From the NCBI GenBank assembly GCA_028386065.3, contig JAKUCV010002454.1, forward strand, positions 27,987-91,986: 64,000 nt of DNA. Direction: 5' to 3'. The position numbers were made by a program, and so were the translations under genes. This DNA comes from Turnera subulata. Lineage: Eukaryota > Streptophyta > Magnoliopsida > Malpighiales > Passifloraceae. The notes under the pieces were generated by a model that was given only the letters and a program-made list of their open reading frames with translations, ran no database searches and was not told the origin of the DNA. Positions 25,725-39,389 of the stretch are shown here, piece after piece. How positions within the stretch are numbered: position 1 is the stretch's first letter; every line of letters begins with the position of its first letter.

Positions 25725-26247
25725 CTAAGAAAGTACAATAGAGTGTTCGTGGGAAGGCCAACGTATCCCTTCTCTTGTGCAAGGGAGAGGGGCTGGTTGG
25801 GCAATATAGGTAGGATACTGCTGTCCAGGCATCACTACTGAAAAATCTGATGCATATGATGTTGGTACCTGTCACACCAAAGCCAGAGCAAAACCACTAA
25901 TTATGATTGCCACAAAAAAACAGAATGGAGTACTGTCTGCTTGGGGGCAATGAAAGACTTACTGTTTGTAGGTTCCCAAGTTTGTCTAATGATCTGGATT
26001 CACTGGTCATGTCTTGAGGTGAAGAAAAAGAAGGGTTAGGCCTAAACAGATGCTCAAAAATGGCCATGATCAGGAACATGGATATTAATATAGCAGTGGC
26101 TACAAAACCAAAAGAAATTGCATTCATGGACGTCCCAAAATTCTTCCATGGACCATCCCGTTCAATGGCTCCTGTTTGAGATGGTGGTGGGTCTGAGCTT
26201 GTGTAGATGTTCCATGGCTTTGATCTTTCAGAACTAAAATCGTTCAT
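25725..26247 (-). CDS. Small single-pass membrane protein, two exons, plant-specific family
   Basis: Exons (minus strand): 26247-25963 and 25868-25725, joined in phase 0 (CAAACA|gtaagt ... gtgacag|GTACC), giving 142 aa. Residues 1-41 are hydrophilic and end in DGPWKNFGTSMN. One transmembrane segment follows at about 43-65 (ISFGFVATAILISMFLIMAI), then EHLFRP. The second exon encodes SVVMPGQQYPTYIAQPAPLP and a tail ending PSHEHSIVLS. I recognise this as a conserved plant protein of unknown function; the PGQ-YPTxIAQPAPLP block is typical of it as I recall. I start at the ATG at 26247 because the open frame upstream begins only with a TTG. The strong GTAAGT donor and in-frame second exon make the model more solid than either fragment alone. 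Membrane location is inferred. Confidence 0.78.
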
Positions 26248-29200
26248 ACTCTTTGTCTCCTTCTTCCCCTGCTGAAACTTCTTCCTTCTTCTATTGGTCG
26301 TTACTGACAACTGCTAAGCTGATTGTTGTAATGCTCTAGATGAACTCAAACCTTAATCTGACATGGGTTCAATAATTTGTTTCCTCTATGAACTGTACTC
26401 GATCATCTGTATTGCCCTGAAAATGAGTAAAATAACAGAACAATTAGCATTCTGTTGTTATTTACTCTACTTGATGGGATATAACTTGAGAGGAAGGAAC
26501 AAATACTGTACATTGACAAAGAAACCAATTCTCTTCACCTCCAGGGATTTCAGTTTCTAAGAAAGTTATGTAATGAGAAAGAAAGATGCTAGCATTAATT
26601 GCAAACACAAAGACAATATCATATCCAAACTTCCATTTTCTGATGTGACCTACATAGTGGATAAACCAGGTTAATTGATTAGTGAACATCTGCACTCAAA
26701 TTCTGAAACCCACCAGAGACCACCTGGAAAAGTCCTTGACAGAAATAGCTAAAGATTACATATTCCTATGAAGAAGTGTATGCATATAATTTTGGTACAA
26801 GCTTTCTCTCTGTTAAAAATTTGGTAATGCCTTATTCAAGGCCATTCAATCTGGTATTTCTTCTCTTCCAACAAGTTATAGTCACGGCTTCAGTTGTTTA
26901 CTCAACCACCAATACATGCATATTTCCTTGTAAGATTCCTAACTGAGAAGAATTTTCAGGATGCTTGATATTACTAGCAGGCTAAAATGCAGATGGTTAG
27001 AAGATTGACGTCTTCTGCAAGATGAAAGTATAGCTAAACATCCATCCGGGGCCATTAAAGCACCAGAGGCAAACTTCTAGAGTTGCAGAACAGGAAGACA
27101 GCCATTTTAATTTAAGCATCCCAATTTGGTGTCTTGATTCTTAAAATCTAGTAAAAGCAACAGAAAACACAAAGATAGAACAAAGCTAGCACCATTCATA
27201 CTTACAGAGGAATGAAGAGAGGGATTAGGATGCAAAATTTCCTAAAAATTTTACCGATGCACTTTTAGTACTTTGTGTATTTGAAATAAGTTGGTAGCCA
27301 GCTATGTTGGTGTGTGATGAAAGCTATAGCTATATTTAAGGAATAAACTGACCTCACAAACAATTAAGTGGAGTAGGAAGGCATTTGTTGTTGGTCCCGT
27401 GAAGTAGGAGCACACATTATCTGAGTCTTGAGATCCTATAGCGTAGCTGCCATGAAAAAACAAGACACCCACACTTCTCAATGAATAATTTAAGCCATGT
27501 AGCTGACTCCCATCTACCTTTATACCCCAATAGAAAATGTAAAGACAAAGTTATATGATAATCCCAGCAGTACAATCTTTCTTTTTCATGTTTTGCTGTT
27601 GATGATCTTGATGCCTAACTTATTGAATACTATACCTTGTCTCAAGAAGCACACATAAAAAGAAATCAAAAGAATGGGCCTTCATGTCTGGAGAGCCTAA
27701 TGCAGGAGTGGCCTATTGGTTGCTTTAAAAAGTTGCCACCTTTTTATGTGCTGAATTACATTATATTCTTAACTCTAACCCCACACATTAACCTCCATTA
27801 GACCTATGTGGTTTAGCGAGACCACCCGGCGGGGTTTTATGATATACATCAACTGCTACCAACAATTATGAAACTAACAAATTATTATATGCACCAAGTC
27901 ACCGGCCATTGATTAAAATTCCACATGCTAGATGATTATAACTATCATCAAGAATTAATCCACAATATATTTCGCAGAAAACACACGGGTAAGGGGGAGA
28001 TTAGGGCTTATGAAATTGCTTGCTGCTTCTGATCACATTATTAGCTAGTTTACTTATTACCTCCTGGAGTAAAGTTCCATTCAGATGGTATTAATGCCAA
28101 CTCAATTCAAATCCAACTTCACTGTTCTGAGGTAATCATGGAAAAGAGAGCAAACCATATCGTGCATAATCACAGATAATCTCCCACTGAATAAAGGAGA
28201 GCAAGAGATATAATGCAGAAAGAAAGAAATAAACAATAAAAAAGCTGCTGCAGAATAAATAAAACTAAACTAAACTAAACTAAAAGCTGCTGTTGCTTGT
28301 GTGTCATTTACTGATTTAAATTCACATGGCTTGGATATTTAATAGGCTTGTGATGGAACTAAGCCACTTATAATTAAGATGCAAAATATTTCATTTCTTT
28401 TCTTTTCTGAGAAAAGAATGTTTTATACCTTACAGCTATGCAGTACCGAACTGTCATGATTCCACATAAGAAAGAAATGGGGGTGTGCAGCTAAAAGAAT
28501 AGAGCTAGGAAAAGGGGATGATGTAGACCACATTTATTCTTCAAACCTCACGCACTTCTCTCAAAATTGGAAAGGAGAGCAACCCATAACTTTTGTCAGA
28601 AACACTAGAGCCAAGAGTTTTATTATGTGCAGAACAGAAATCCTGCCTTTTTCAATTCTTCTTTAGAAAAGAAATACCACCAACAAGTGTCCCTCTCCAG
28701 CAGGTGGTTGTTAAGCTAAGGCTAAGCTATGATCCATTGGTGCCAAAAAAACAACTGAAAATTAAGAAAACCAAGAAGGAAACTCACAACAAATTACAGA
28801 AACTAGAAAGTAAAAAGTCAATCTTTTACCTGCAAAACATTGATTGAGACCCTTTTGTCAACTAGGCAATCACTATGTCTGAGAACGAAAAGAAAGCCTT
28901 ATCTATCCTATCCCATTAAAATCCTCAAATTTGAAAAAGCGCATCATTCTATTGATGTTACAAATAAACTACCTTCTATTAAACAAATAAATAGCCTTCA
29001 TTTCTATCCAGTTAATTTAAGGACAAATATTCCTTAATTAATAGAGGCCTTAAGGATGAAAATTAAGTTTCATCAGACAGCACTCTTTTTTAGAAAGGAC
29101 TGTAGGGAAGTGGATGTAACTGAGACAAGCATTTCGTGGCTGTTATATTCTTATGTATATTCTCCAAGGGAAATTGCCTGTTTATCAATTAAGAATGGAA

Positions 29201-30659
29201 TCTAAACTTATGTCAGCAAATATATATTTATGGTAATTTCGTGAAATACTTTTGCTTCCATGCATAAAGGTCACTTCAAAGAAAGATGATTGCTTCCCAT
29301 TAAGCAAGTAAGACATTTTACAAAAGAAAGAAAGGGTCCCATGACAAGAAAGCACTCTAAAGCAGAAGTTGAAAATAAGATTCAGGCATATATTTGCTCT
29401 GCTTTTCCTTTCTCTCCCCCGTCTTTACTCTCCTTTTTTCAAGACTAGTAGTCTCCAAATCAAGCAACCCATTGCTTTTCCGACAAATTACCAACATATG
29501 TTCCAGATATTCTTGATTAATAAAAGAGAAGGTAATGGTGTTATACATATACATTATATATACTCCATGTGTCCATACTACGTAGTTTACTTGTGTCTGC
29601 CGCTCGGTTCATTAATTGCTTTCCTATCTTGCACTGACTTCCACCTTGTCCTTCTCCATGTGCCAATCTCTCTGTCTCTTCTGCTGCATCTTATAATGCC
29701 AGTAGGGAAACGGATCGTGTTGATGAACAGAAAAAAAAGAAATTTAAGATTAGGATTGGGGATTATCAGACACTCATCTGGCAATTTTCTGCATCATTTG
29801 CCTGCCTTACAAAGGATTTTGTTAGAAGTTCAAATGAAACTTCATTGTGTTTTTCTTGTCGTCTTCAAGAATTTTTTCCCTAGTTGCCATACATATTCAT
29901 CAAAATATGAACTCTCCTTGTAATTTCCTACTATTTTGATCGTCGTGGAGAAGTTAGTAGTGTAGTTTCATGGCATTGCTCCAAAAATGAAAATGCTCAT
30001 CAAGAGGTGCGTGAGGCCCATACAATACAATAGTCGTAAAGATGGGAATCATGGAATGGTTCAATCACGCATGAGGATACTGGGCATCTGGATCATTATT
30101 GGAGGTAAAAAATATTGGGCTTCTTTCATGTTTCATGAGAAGAAGGGCTCCTGAATAATGTTTCAATCACGCATGAGGATATTGGGCATTAGGGTCATTA
30201 TTGGAGCTTGAAAATATTGGGCTTCTTTCAGGAACTTGGCATTTGGGTTTATCGAGATGGGGCCTTGAAGCTTCCTGAAACGAGTCATGAACAAGTCTCC
30301 TATTCTAGAATTATTCTTCCCATGTAGAATCATTGTCCACAATTTGTAGCCTAATAATTGTCCACAATTTTTATTAGGGAAAACACGTTATAACGTAGTA
30401 TTAGGTTATTTATCAAAAGAAAAAAGACGTAAGAAGAGGTTCACCGCACCACATAGTAGGAGGTTGAAGCTATTAGGAAGCTACGGTGACTAAAACTAAG
30501 GATTATTATTAGCATAATCTCGTCTTACTGAAAGCTAAGAAAAAAGAGAACAAATACTTGTATGTCTGGAACTCAACAGTTGGAGAAAAAACACATCCGA
30601 AGATAAAATATCCACTGAACCCAATGAAAAGCAACAAAAGATATAAAGCGGATTCCTGC
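26248..30659. other. Long gene-poor intergenic region
   Basis: About 4.4 kb, AT-rich. No gene, complete transposon or tRNA is recognised. Content that can be named: a (CTAAA)4 run at 28264-28284, and a 68-bp direct duplication at 30061-30128 and 30163-30230. Open frames of 60-184 codons here begin at non-ATG codons or show no family signature. The part next to 26248 should contain the promoter of the small membrane protein gene. Confidence 0.5.
30061..30230. repeat. Tandem direct duplication, two 68-bp copies
   Basis: Copies at 30061-30128 and 30163-30230 begin TCAATCACGCATGAGGATA and end GGGCTTCTTTCA, with a few substitutions, separated by 34 bp. No coding potential. It is probably a local duplication. 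Confidence 0.8.
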
Positions 30660-33339
<2,680 letters not shown>

Positions 33340-33340
<1 letters not shown>

Positions 33341-33700
33341 ACCCTAAAAAATGAATAGCGAGGGGAGTTTTTATATTGGTTTGGAATGAGATTGGACGGC
33401 TGCGATTACATGCTACGGGGTTCATGTCGTCCGTGGGATGGATGGATGGATGGATGCTTTTCGTTCTTTCTTGTTTTAGAATTTGAGCCTTTTAGGGTTT
33501 TTGTCGGGTTTCTAGGTTTGACGGCTGCAAACACTGTGTCTTAACTAATGGGTCGTGGAAAAGGTCCAATTTTTGCCGATTTAATTTGGGCTCACCCATG
33601 AAGTTTGGGTCTCGTACTTTGTCCAAAAGTGCCACCGGACCAACCAACTAGTCAATCGGGCACGATTGAGGTGCAGTTTATTTTGTATCCAGCCCAACTC
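33340..33700 (-). promoter_or_regulatory. RPL3 promoter: telo-boxes and site II elements
   Basis: AACCCTAAA at 33340-33348 and AGGGTTT near 33492 are telo-boxes. TGGGCT at 33587-33592 and AGCCCA at 33691-33696 are site II (TGGGCY) elements bound by TCP factors. This pair of motif types is the usual arrangement for plant ribosomal protein genes. A (GGAT)5 repeat lies at 33436-33456. Confidence 0.65.
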
Positions 33701-33841
33701 AGACGCCTTATTACTGAAGTCGGCCTTGGTAGTATTGTGTTTAGTTATACTTATGGTGGTAGTGGTAGAATGTCTTTGTGATTTATGTTATTGATTTGGC
33801 CTAATTATGAATTATATAATTATTTGTTTTTTTTTGTCGAA

Positions 33842-34130
33842 AAAAAAAAGGCATCAGTGGTGTCATCATCGCCCCGTCGGTCCAGGCCCCGGTCAATACC
33901 GGTTACATCCTGGCATTAGACCCTCCTCATAGGAGAGACCGCCCAACCGGGGCACCAGCGGACACCCTCACCTGCTACGCGTCATAATACCGGGGAATCA
34001 CCGGGCTCAACGGCCAGCACCCCACCGTGTGGAAGGCCATATTCGGCCGCATCACACTATGGGGCTTGACTGGAAGCGCCGGGACTCGAACCCGAGTCTT
34101 AGAGATGGCAGGTTGAAGGCCTTTGTTAAT
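33842..34130 (-). mobile_element. SINE-like repeat (GC-rich, Pol III B-box)
   Basis: A block of about 290 bp, much richer in GC than its surroundings. On the minus strand it has GGGTTCGAGTCCC at 34093-34081, a perfect Pol III B-box, near its 5' end. It finishes with a T-run at about 33851-33842 after GATGCC. A clear A-box and exact target duplications were not found, so the ends are approximate. Some plant SINEs end in T-runs. It could also be a fragment of another repeat. Confidence 0.55.
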
Positions 34131-36941
34131 CATTGATTATTATGATTATTCATATGCCAATTATCTAATAGCAAAAAAGAAAATGGTAGATTAATTATAG
34201 GACAAAAATAAGATGGCCTTTGGTGGGTTACCATATTACGTCCCCAGCTACCAGTTCTTCCTTGGGATATTATCATTAGGTTTCTTGGGAAGTCCATTCG
34301 GAAAGAAACAAGGGAGTATTTTATAGAGTCTAAATAAATAGATATTCCAATAAAACAATTTGAAGCAGCAAGATAGTGGGGATAGGAATTAGGATAGAGC
34401 AAGGATGGATGTGGTGAAAGTTGACAGCCTATGGGAGGTATCATGTATTGCATTCAAGTGATCAATTGATTGAGAGCATCCATGATTGAAAATGGTGTAT
34501 AAATTTGTCAAAGCCTACCTCACCCCCCCAGTGTGCATCAATGATGTCCGAAAAGGCATAGAGTGGACAAAAAAAATAAACACTCGAATGTGACATGGAC
34601 TCCCACCACCACAATGCCTATGCCTATGCCTGGGTGATCAAACCCCACACCCCATAATAATGAAATTATACGTACCATTACCAAATACCAACCATTCATG
34701 TTGCCTATTGTCGCAGATCTCCAGTACTGTAGGATGCTTTTATAGGTACGTACGCCCTCTATACATATCTCTTGTTCCTCCAATTTTGGAAAACTCTAAA
34801 AAAATCCCACTACATAGATATACTCCATAATTATGCTGCATCCTATCATGGTCCAATCCACCTGACTAGAATAACTGTTCACTGTATGTTTTTATGGCGT
34901 TAATTAGAAAACATTTAGACCCTTTACCAGGGACAAAAACCAATAACTAATGGTGGGTGAGGCCGGGATTCATCAACTTGAATCATGTTGAAAGTCTAAA
35001 GGAGCAGAGCACTTTCTGTTTCATGTGTTGTTTTGAGATTACTGTGGTTTCATGTATTATTGCAGATTGATATACTGTTGTTAACTTTTCCAGGTATAAA
35101 AAAAGTTATCCTCAGCTAGAAATTGTTCCCATAAAATATAGTATCTAGCATAATCTATTAAAGTGACATTAGTCGTGAGGATCTTTATAATACAACAAAA
35201 CTTGAGTTTATAAAATTATCGATCAAGAGAAACAGACAATTTTTTTGCGGATTATGAGGCATATACATGGTTGCTCCCACAAGTATCTTTGGAATGCTTA
35301 ATGACAAAATTGCAAAGGTTATCCACTGAGATTATGTTTTTTTTTTTGTCTTGTTACTCAACTTATGTGGACTTTGTTCTTTTGAGACTAGATTTGCTGT
35401 TCATGTTAAAAGATTTGGAAACACAATTGCTAGTTTCTGGTTCTCATTAAGAAGACAAAAGTTATAAAGTTAGACAGCAGTCTAATTAACTAATTCCAAC
35501 TGAAATTTACAGTGGGGTTACTGCAGAATAACTTTGAAAACTTATCTCAGAAGTCTAAGTGATGGTAATTCTATCTATCTTTTCAGTTACATTTTCTTCT
35601 TCTTCTTCTTCTTTTTTTTTTTCTGATCATCATGTATATGCAATGAACCTTCATCCTTCTCTTATATATGGCACACAATGCATGCATGATCGTTAATGCT
35701 GTGAAACATGTCAGTTTGATTGCAACCTTAATTCTCTCTTTTGTTTCTTTTTTTTTATGAAATATAATTTCATCACTTCAAGATAGATTTCTCAAAGATT
35801 GGGTTTCCTTGACATTTTGTGTATCTAATTTGGAACCCAGAAACGTCCATTGGCCCCGCCAAATGAAAAAGCTTAATTCAGAGAAAAAGAGAGGAGGATG
35901 CCACTTTATGGTAGTACTTTGTAACACAATCACTTTGGACAGATAAATTAACTTCCACAGGTGTACTGACCATGGAAGTGCTACAACAAACATTCAAAAG
36001 AAGGCAAAGACACACAGAGAACAAAAGGAAGATGATCGAGTCAGGATGCATATTGTTGCCTTTATTTTGGTGTTTCGATTTTATTGAGAACTGCCAGTCG
36101 TCACTGCTGTGTGCCTGTGTAGAGTGGTGGGGAGTTGTGCATGCTTTGTTGGTCTCTCTTTGTTTTTGTGACCAGTCTAAGGTTTTGCTTTGGTCTGTGT
36201 GGTTTTTGCGCAACTTTAACCAAAGAGCTGCCTTAACCTTTAGAAAGCGAACCCCACTACCACAGGATTCCACTTTTTCCTTGAACCTTCATTTTATTTT
36301 TCTTTCTATTATTTGTCTATCCAATTTTTGTTCGTCGTCTGTAAGAATTATGAAATACCCTAAACAGAAAAGAAAGTGGATGTGCTTTACTAGGTGGAAA
36401 AATCTGCAGTCTACTTCTCTGATGCCAAGAGTGAAACCAAAAAAAAATAGTTGAAAAGGCACACTGTGGGATACGAAAGCCTGATATGTAGAGATAATAA
36501 TATTGTTCACTTCATATATATGTACTTAGAATAGAAGCCTTCTTTAGCTATGTATTCCTATTCTTTTTCACTTTACTTTTCATTTTCCATGCACTCTATT
36601 AATTTTTTGTATTCTTTGGCAACGGTTGAATAAGAGGAATATATATTGCCATTTAATTTGCCATTCCCAAAGGAATAATAGCTTTGTCATTTAAGGCAAA
36701 CTCAAGCCAGCCCTCTTTTGAGGAAAGCTCTTCAGGATATAAAGATAAAGATTGCCACTCAAAGGCTTTTAGTCTGAAAGCCCCAAGAACTTGCCTTTGC
36801 ATTCTCCTCCTCTTTTTTTTTTTGATAGATATATGTAGTCAAAAGACAATAGTGTTCTTTTTTCAAGCCATCATCATTCATATACATGACGAGACACCTT
36901 TGTTTTCTTTGCTGCTCATCAAAATTTGATTAGTTAAGGCT
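34131..36941. other. Intergenic region without recognised genes
   Basis: AT-rich, about 2.8 kb. A (TTC)n run followed by T-run lies near 35593-35622. The longest open frames (about 35878-36454 on either strand) show no family signature and overlap each other, so I do not call genes. Confidence 0.5.
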
Positions 36942-36958
36942 AAGAATGTCTTGTATTG
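36942..36958. repeat. 17-bp target-site duplication (left)
   Basis: AAGAATGTCTTGTATTG, identical to 39373-39389. Confidence 0.92.
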
Positions 36959-39372
36959 ACAAGAAAAACACAACTTGCCTTCAGTAAGAAACCACCCAGA
37001 TTCTCACGCGTCACTCACCTCTAGCATCCCGACCCACGCGCCTCTACCTTCCGCGCGCGTGCGGCAGCTCTGACTCCCCTGCCCGTGGCCATGTCGTCGC
37101 CGGCTTGCCCTGATGTTGTGGAGACCGCGGTGGACAGAGCCACCCGCAAGGTACGTATCCGAGATCCAGCAGGCAGCCCCGTCCAGAGGGCACGCTCCCG
37201 TTCACGAGAACGAGAGGCCGGCGCTCTCCCCTCCTCTTTACGGCGCCGATCGTGCTCACCTCCACCGACCAGAGACCTGCCGCCCCCTGATACTCGCGCC
37301 CCTGAACTCGTAGCCGGTGGCAGCGTAATCAGCCTCTCCCGACATCGCGAGCGCCGAAATATGCAGCCCCCACTGACTGTCGCTCCTCCGCCGGCGGCAG
37401 GAGGGTCGCCGGACCCAGGAGGGTCTTCCCTTCCGCTACAGGAGGCACCTGAGCAGCCCACTCCCGCTATCACGGATGAGTCCATGGAGTCTACCCCGCG
37501 TGCAGCACCGCTGGAGAGGACCGGACTTGCCTCTGGGCCGACCAGACCAGTCGAACCAACCCAACCAAACCCAGAGTCAATGTCACCCCCAGGGTCAGAC
37601 CAGGTCATGGAGGATGTGCGGCCCAGTTATCGGGACACCCTGTTCACCGGCTCCAACCCGCTATATCAATCCGACCCGTGGGAGCTTGAAGGAGAAGCTG
37701 AGTATGAAGAAGGAGATTTGATGGTGACCGAACACGATGGCGTGGAGAATTTAATTCTATCCGATCCTTTTAAAGCCAGACTGGACAAGCAATGGGAGAA
37801 CGCAGTTGTGGTCAAATTATATGGTCGACATATTGGATTCACAGCTCTACGGACCAAATTGATCGAGCTTTGGCGGCCAACCGATTCGATCAAGATTATA
37901 GACCTCGAGAATAATTTTTACTTGGTACGGTTTTGGGAGCCTCAAGATTATTTACATGCCCTGACCGATGGACCTTGGTTCATCTACAGAAGCGTCCTCA
38001 GTGTGCAACCTTGGTCTCCCAACTTCCGAGCTTCTTCCGGCAGAATTGACTCCATTGTCACCTGGATTCAGTTCCCCGACTTTCCGACCAACCGATACCA
38101 TTCTCGGATTATGCGGCAGCTTGGAAACATGGTGGGCCGAACAGTCAAGCTTGATGGTAATTCTTCTAACCCTACTAGAGCTAAATTTGCACGAGAAGCT
38201 GTTTGCCTTGATTTAACGAAGCCTCTCAAGGGGACTGTATACCTTGAAGGGGAACCGTTAAAGGTTGGTTTTGAAGGATTGCCCGATATCTGTTATATTT
38301 GTGGGAAACTTGATCACAACATTATAGCCTGCCTTGTAGCTCCACATATTCAGGACGGCAAATCTGTGCCCACCTCAGCATCTTTGATGTCAACTGGAAA
38401 GCCCGTTCTCTCGACAGTTGAAGGGCGGGGGGAATGGATGAATGTCCCTCGAAGGTCTAGGCGGCCTCCTCAGAGCCAAACTACCAGACCTCTGGTGCCC
38501 CCAGTAGCCTCCCACACTAGCATCCCATCCAATAGGTTCCAAGCCCTAAGTCGGCCTCAACCTACAGCCTCAGAAGCCGTCAATACCCCAATCCCGACGT
38601 TACCCACTCCACCGATACCGACCACAACAAAGATCCTCCTAGAAATACCAATTGTACCTTCTCCTCCTCCACCAACAACAAACGATGATACCACTCCTTC
38701 CCAGTCTGAACCTCCCCCGGCTCTACCTACACTTCAAGATTTCTTAGGGGAAGGGACAATCAAACGGTCCAAGAAAAAGATCTCTACCCGTATCCCAAAG
38801 CAATCCACCAAAAAATCCCAACCCCTAAAAATCTCGAAGCTGATATCCAAGGAAACCCCGAAACAATCTCTCCAAGATGTTTCCAATTCAAGCACCTACC
38901 CATCTACATCTACAGCTGTCCACGCCCCTAGTGGTCCTGCCCTCCCATCAGTTCCTTCCCCTGCCACTTACCCCACTATCTCTAACAACTTCAACCAGCC
39001 AACCCCGCCCCGCCCCCGCAGACACCGAAATCACACGGTAGTAGTCCTTACCGAAGACTACCACCGCATGATCTTTTCCCCTGATGCGTCCAGCTCTGGT
39101 ATGAATATGGCTCGGTCGCCAGATACTTCCCATCCTCGTTGACCAGTCACGGTCCTATTTTTATATTTTCGGTCCTTGCCTTGATTTTACCAACAGTCCA
39201 TGATGTTTATTCCTGTCCATTTTGTTTGGGATTCGAATCCTTCATCATGTATTAGCTGTACTATGATTGACATATCTCTTGTATAAGATAGAAGTCGACC
39301 TGAGCTACCGACTCCTAATCATGTATCAAGCTCGCGTATATTTTTAATATACTTCCCGTTTTCGACCAGAAA
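36959..39372 (+). mobile_element. ORF1-only non-LTR (LINE-type) element
   Basis: A 2,414-bp unit bounded by a perfect 17-bp duplication, the mark of target-primed reverse transcription. It has a 132-bp leader, one long intact ORF (37091-39142) and a 230-bp 3' part ending in a very short A-run (GACCAGAAA). No endonuclease or reverse transcriptase (ORF2) is present. The element is more GC-rich than the flanks, particularly at its 5' end. Because the duplication is perfect, the ORF2-less form itself was inserted, so ORF2 loss did not happen afterwards at this site. Confidence 0.88.
37091..39142 (+). CDS. LINE ORF1-type protein (DUF4283 plus CCHC zinc knuckle)
   Basis: A 683-aa RNA-binding protein of the plant L1 ORF1 type. 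The N-terminal 200 residues are Pro/Arg/Ser-rich and include an SR-like stretch (RARSRSREREAG). A DUF4283-type domain runs from about 220 to 390 (AVVVKLYGRHIGFTALRTKL ... WEPQDYLHALTDGPWFIY ... VTWIQFPDFP). It is followed directly by the knuckle CYICGKLDHNIIAC (C401, C404, H409, C414). The C-terminal third is Pro/Thr/Ser-rich with basic Lys patches. The frame is intact over its whole length. I start at the ATG at 37091; two further codons upstream open only with GTG. It is not a host gene, given its position inside a duplication-flanked element. Confidence 0.88.
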   Translation: MSSPACPDVVETAVDRATRKVRIRDPAGSPVQRARSRSREREAGALPSSLRRRSCSPPPTRDLPPPDTRAPELVAGGSVISLSRHRERRNMQPPLTVAPPPAAGGSPDPGGSSLPLQEAPEQPTPAITDESMESTPRAAPLERTGLASGPTRPVEPTQPNPESMSPPGSDQVMEDVRPSYRDTLFTGSNPLYQSDPWELEGEAEYEEGDLMVTEHDGVENLILSDPFKARLDKQWENAVVVKLYGRHIGFTALRTKLIELWRPTDSIKIIDLENNFYLVRFWEPQDYLHALTDGPWFIYRSVLSVQPWSPNFRASSGRIDSIVTWIQFPDFPTNRYHSRIMRQLGNMVGRTVKLDGNSSNPTRAKFAREAVCLDLTKPLKGTVYLEGEPLKVGFEGLPDICYICGKLDHNIIACLVAPHIQDGKSVPTSASLMSTGKPVLSTVEGRGEWMNVPRRSRRPPQSQTTRPLVPPVASHTSIPSNRFQALSRPQPTASEAVNTPIPTLPTPPIPTTTKILLEIPIVPSPPPPTTNDDTTPSQSEPPPALPTLQDFLGEGTIKRSKKKISTRIPKQSTKKSQPLKISKLISKETPKQSLQDVSNSSTYPSTSTAVHAPSGPALPSVPSPATYPTISNNFNQPTPPRPRRHRNHTVVVLTEDYHRMIFSPDASSSGMNMARSPDTSHPR

Positions 39373-39389
39373 AAGAATGTCTTGTATTG
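39373..39389. repeat. 17-bp target-site duplication (right)
   Basis: Identical to 36942-36958. Confidence 0.92.

Noticed and set aside
29369..29923. 184-codon frame on the + strand
   Set aside because: It opens with TTG, has no recognised domain and lies in AT-rich intergenic DNA.
35878..36454. Overlapping 130-160 codon frames on both strands
   Set aside because: No family signature, biased low-complexity composition, and the two strands compete for the same DNA.
37021..37608. 195-codon minus-strand frame opposite LINE ORF1
   Set aside because: A GC-rich shadow of the ORF1 N-terminal region.
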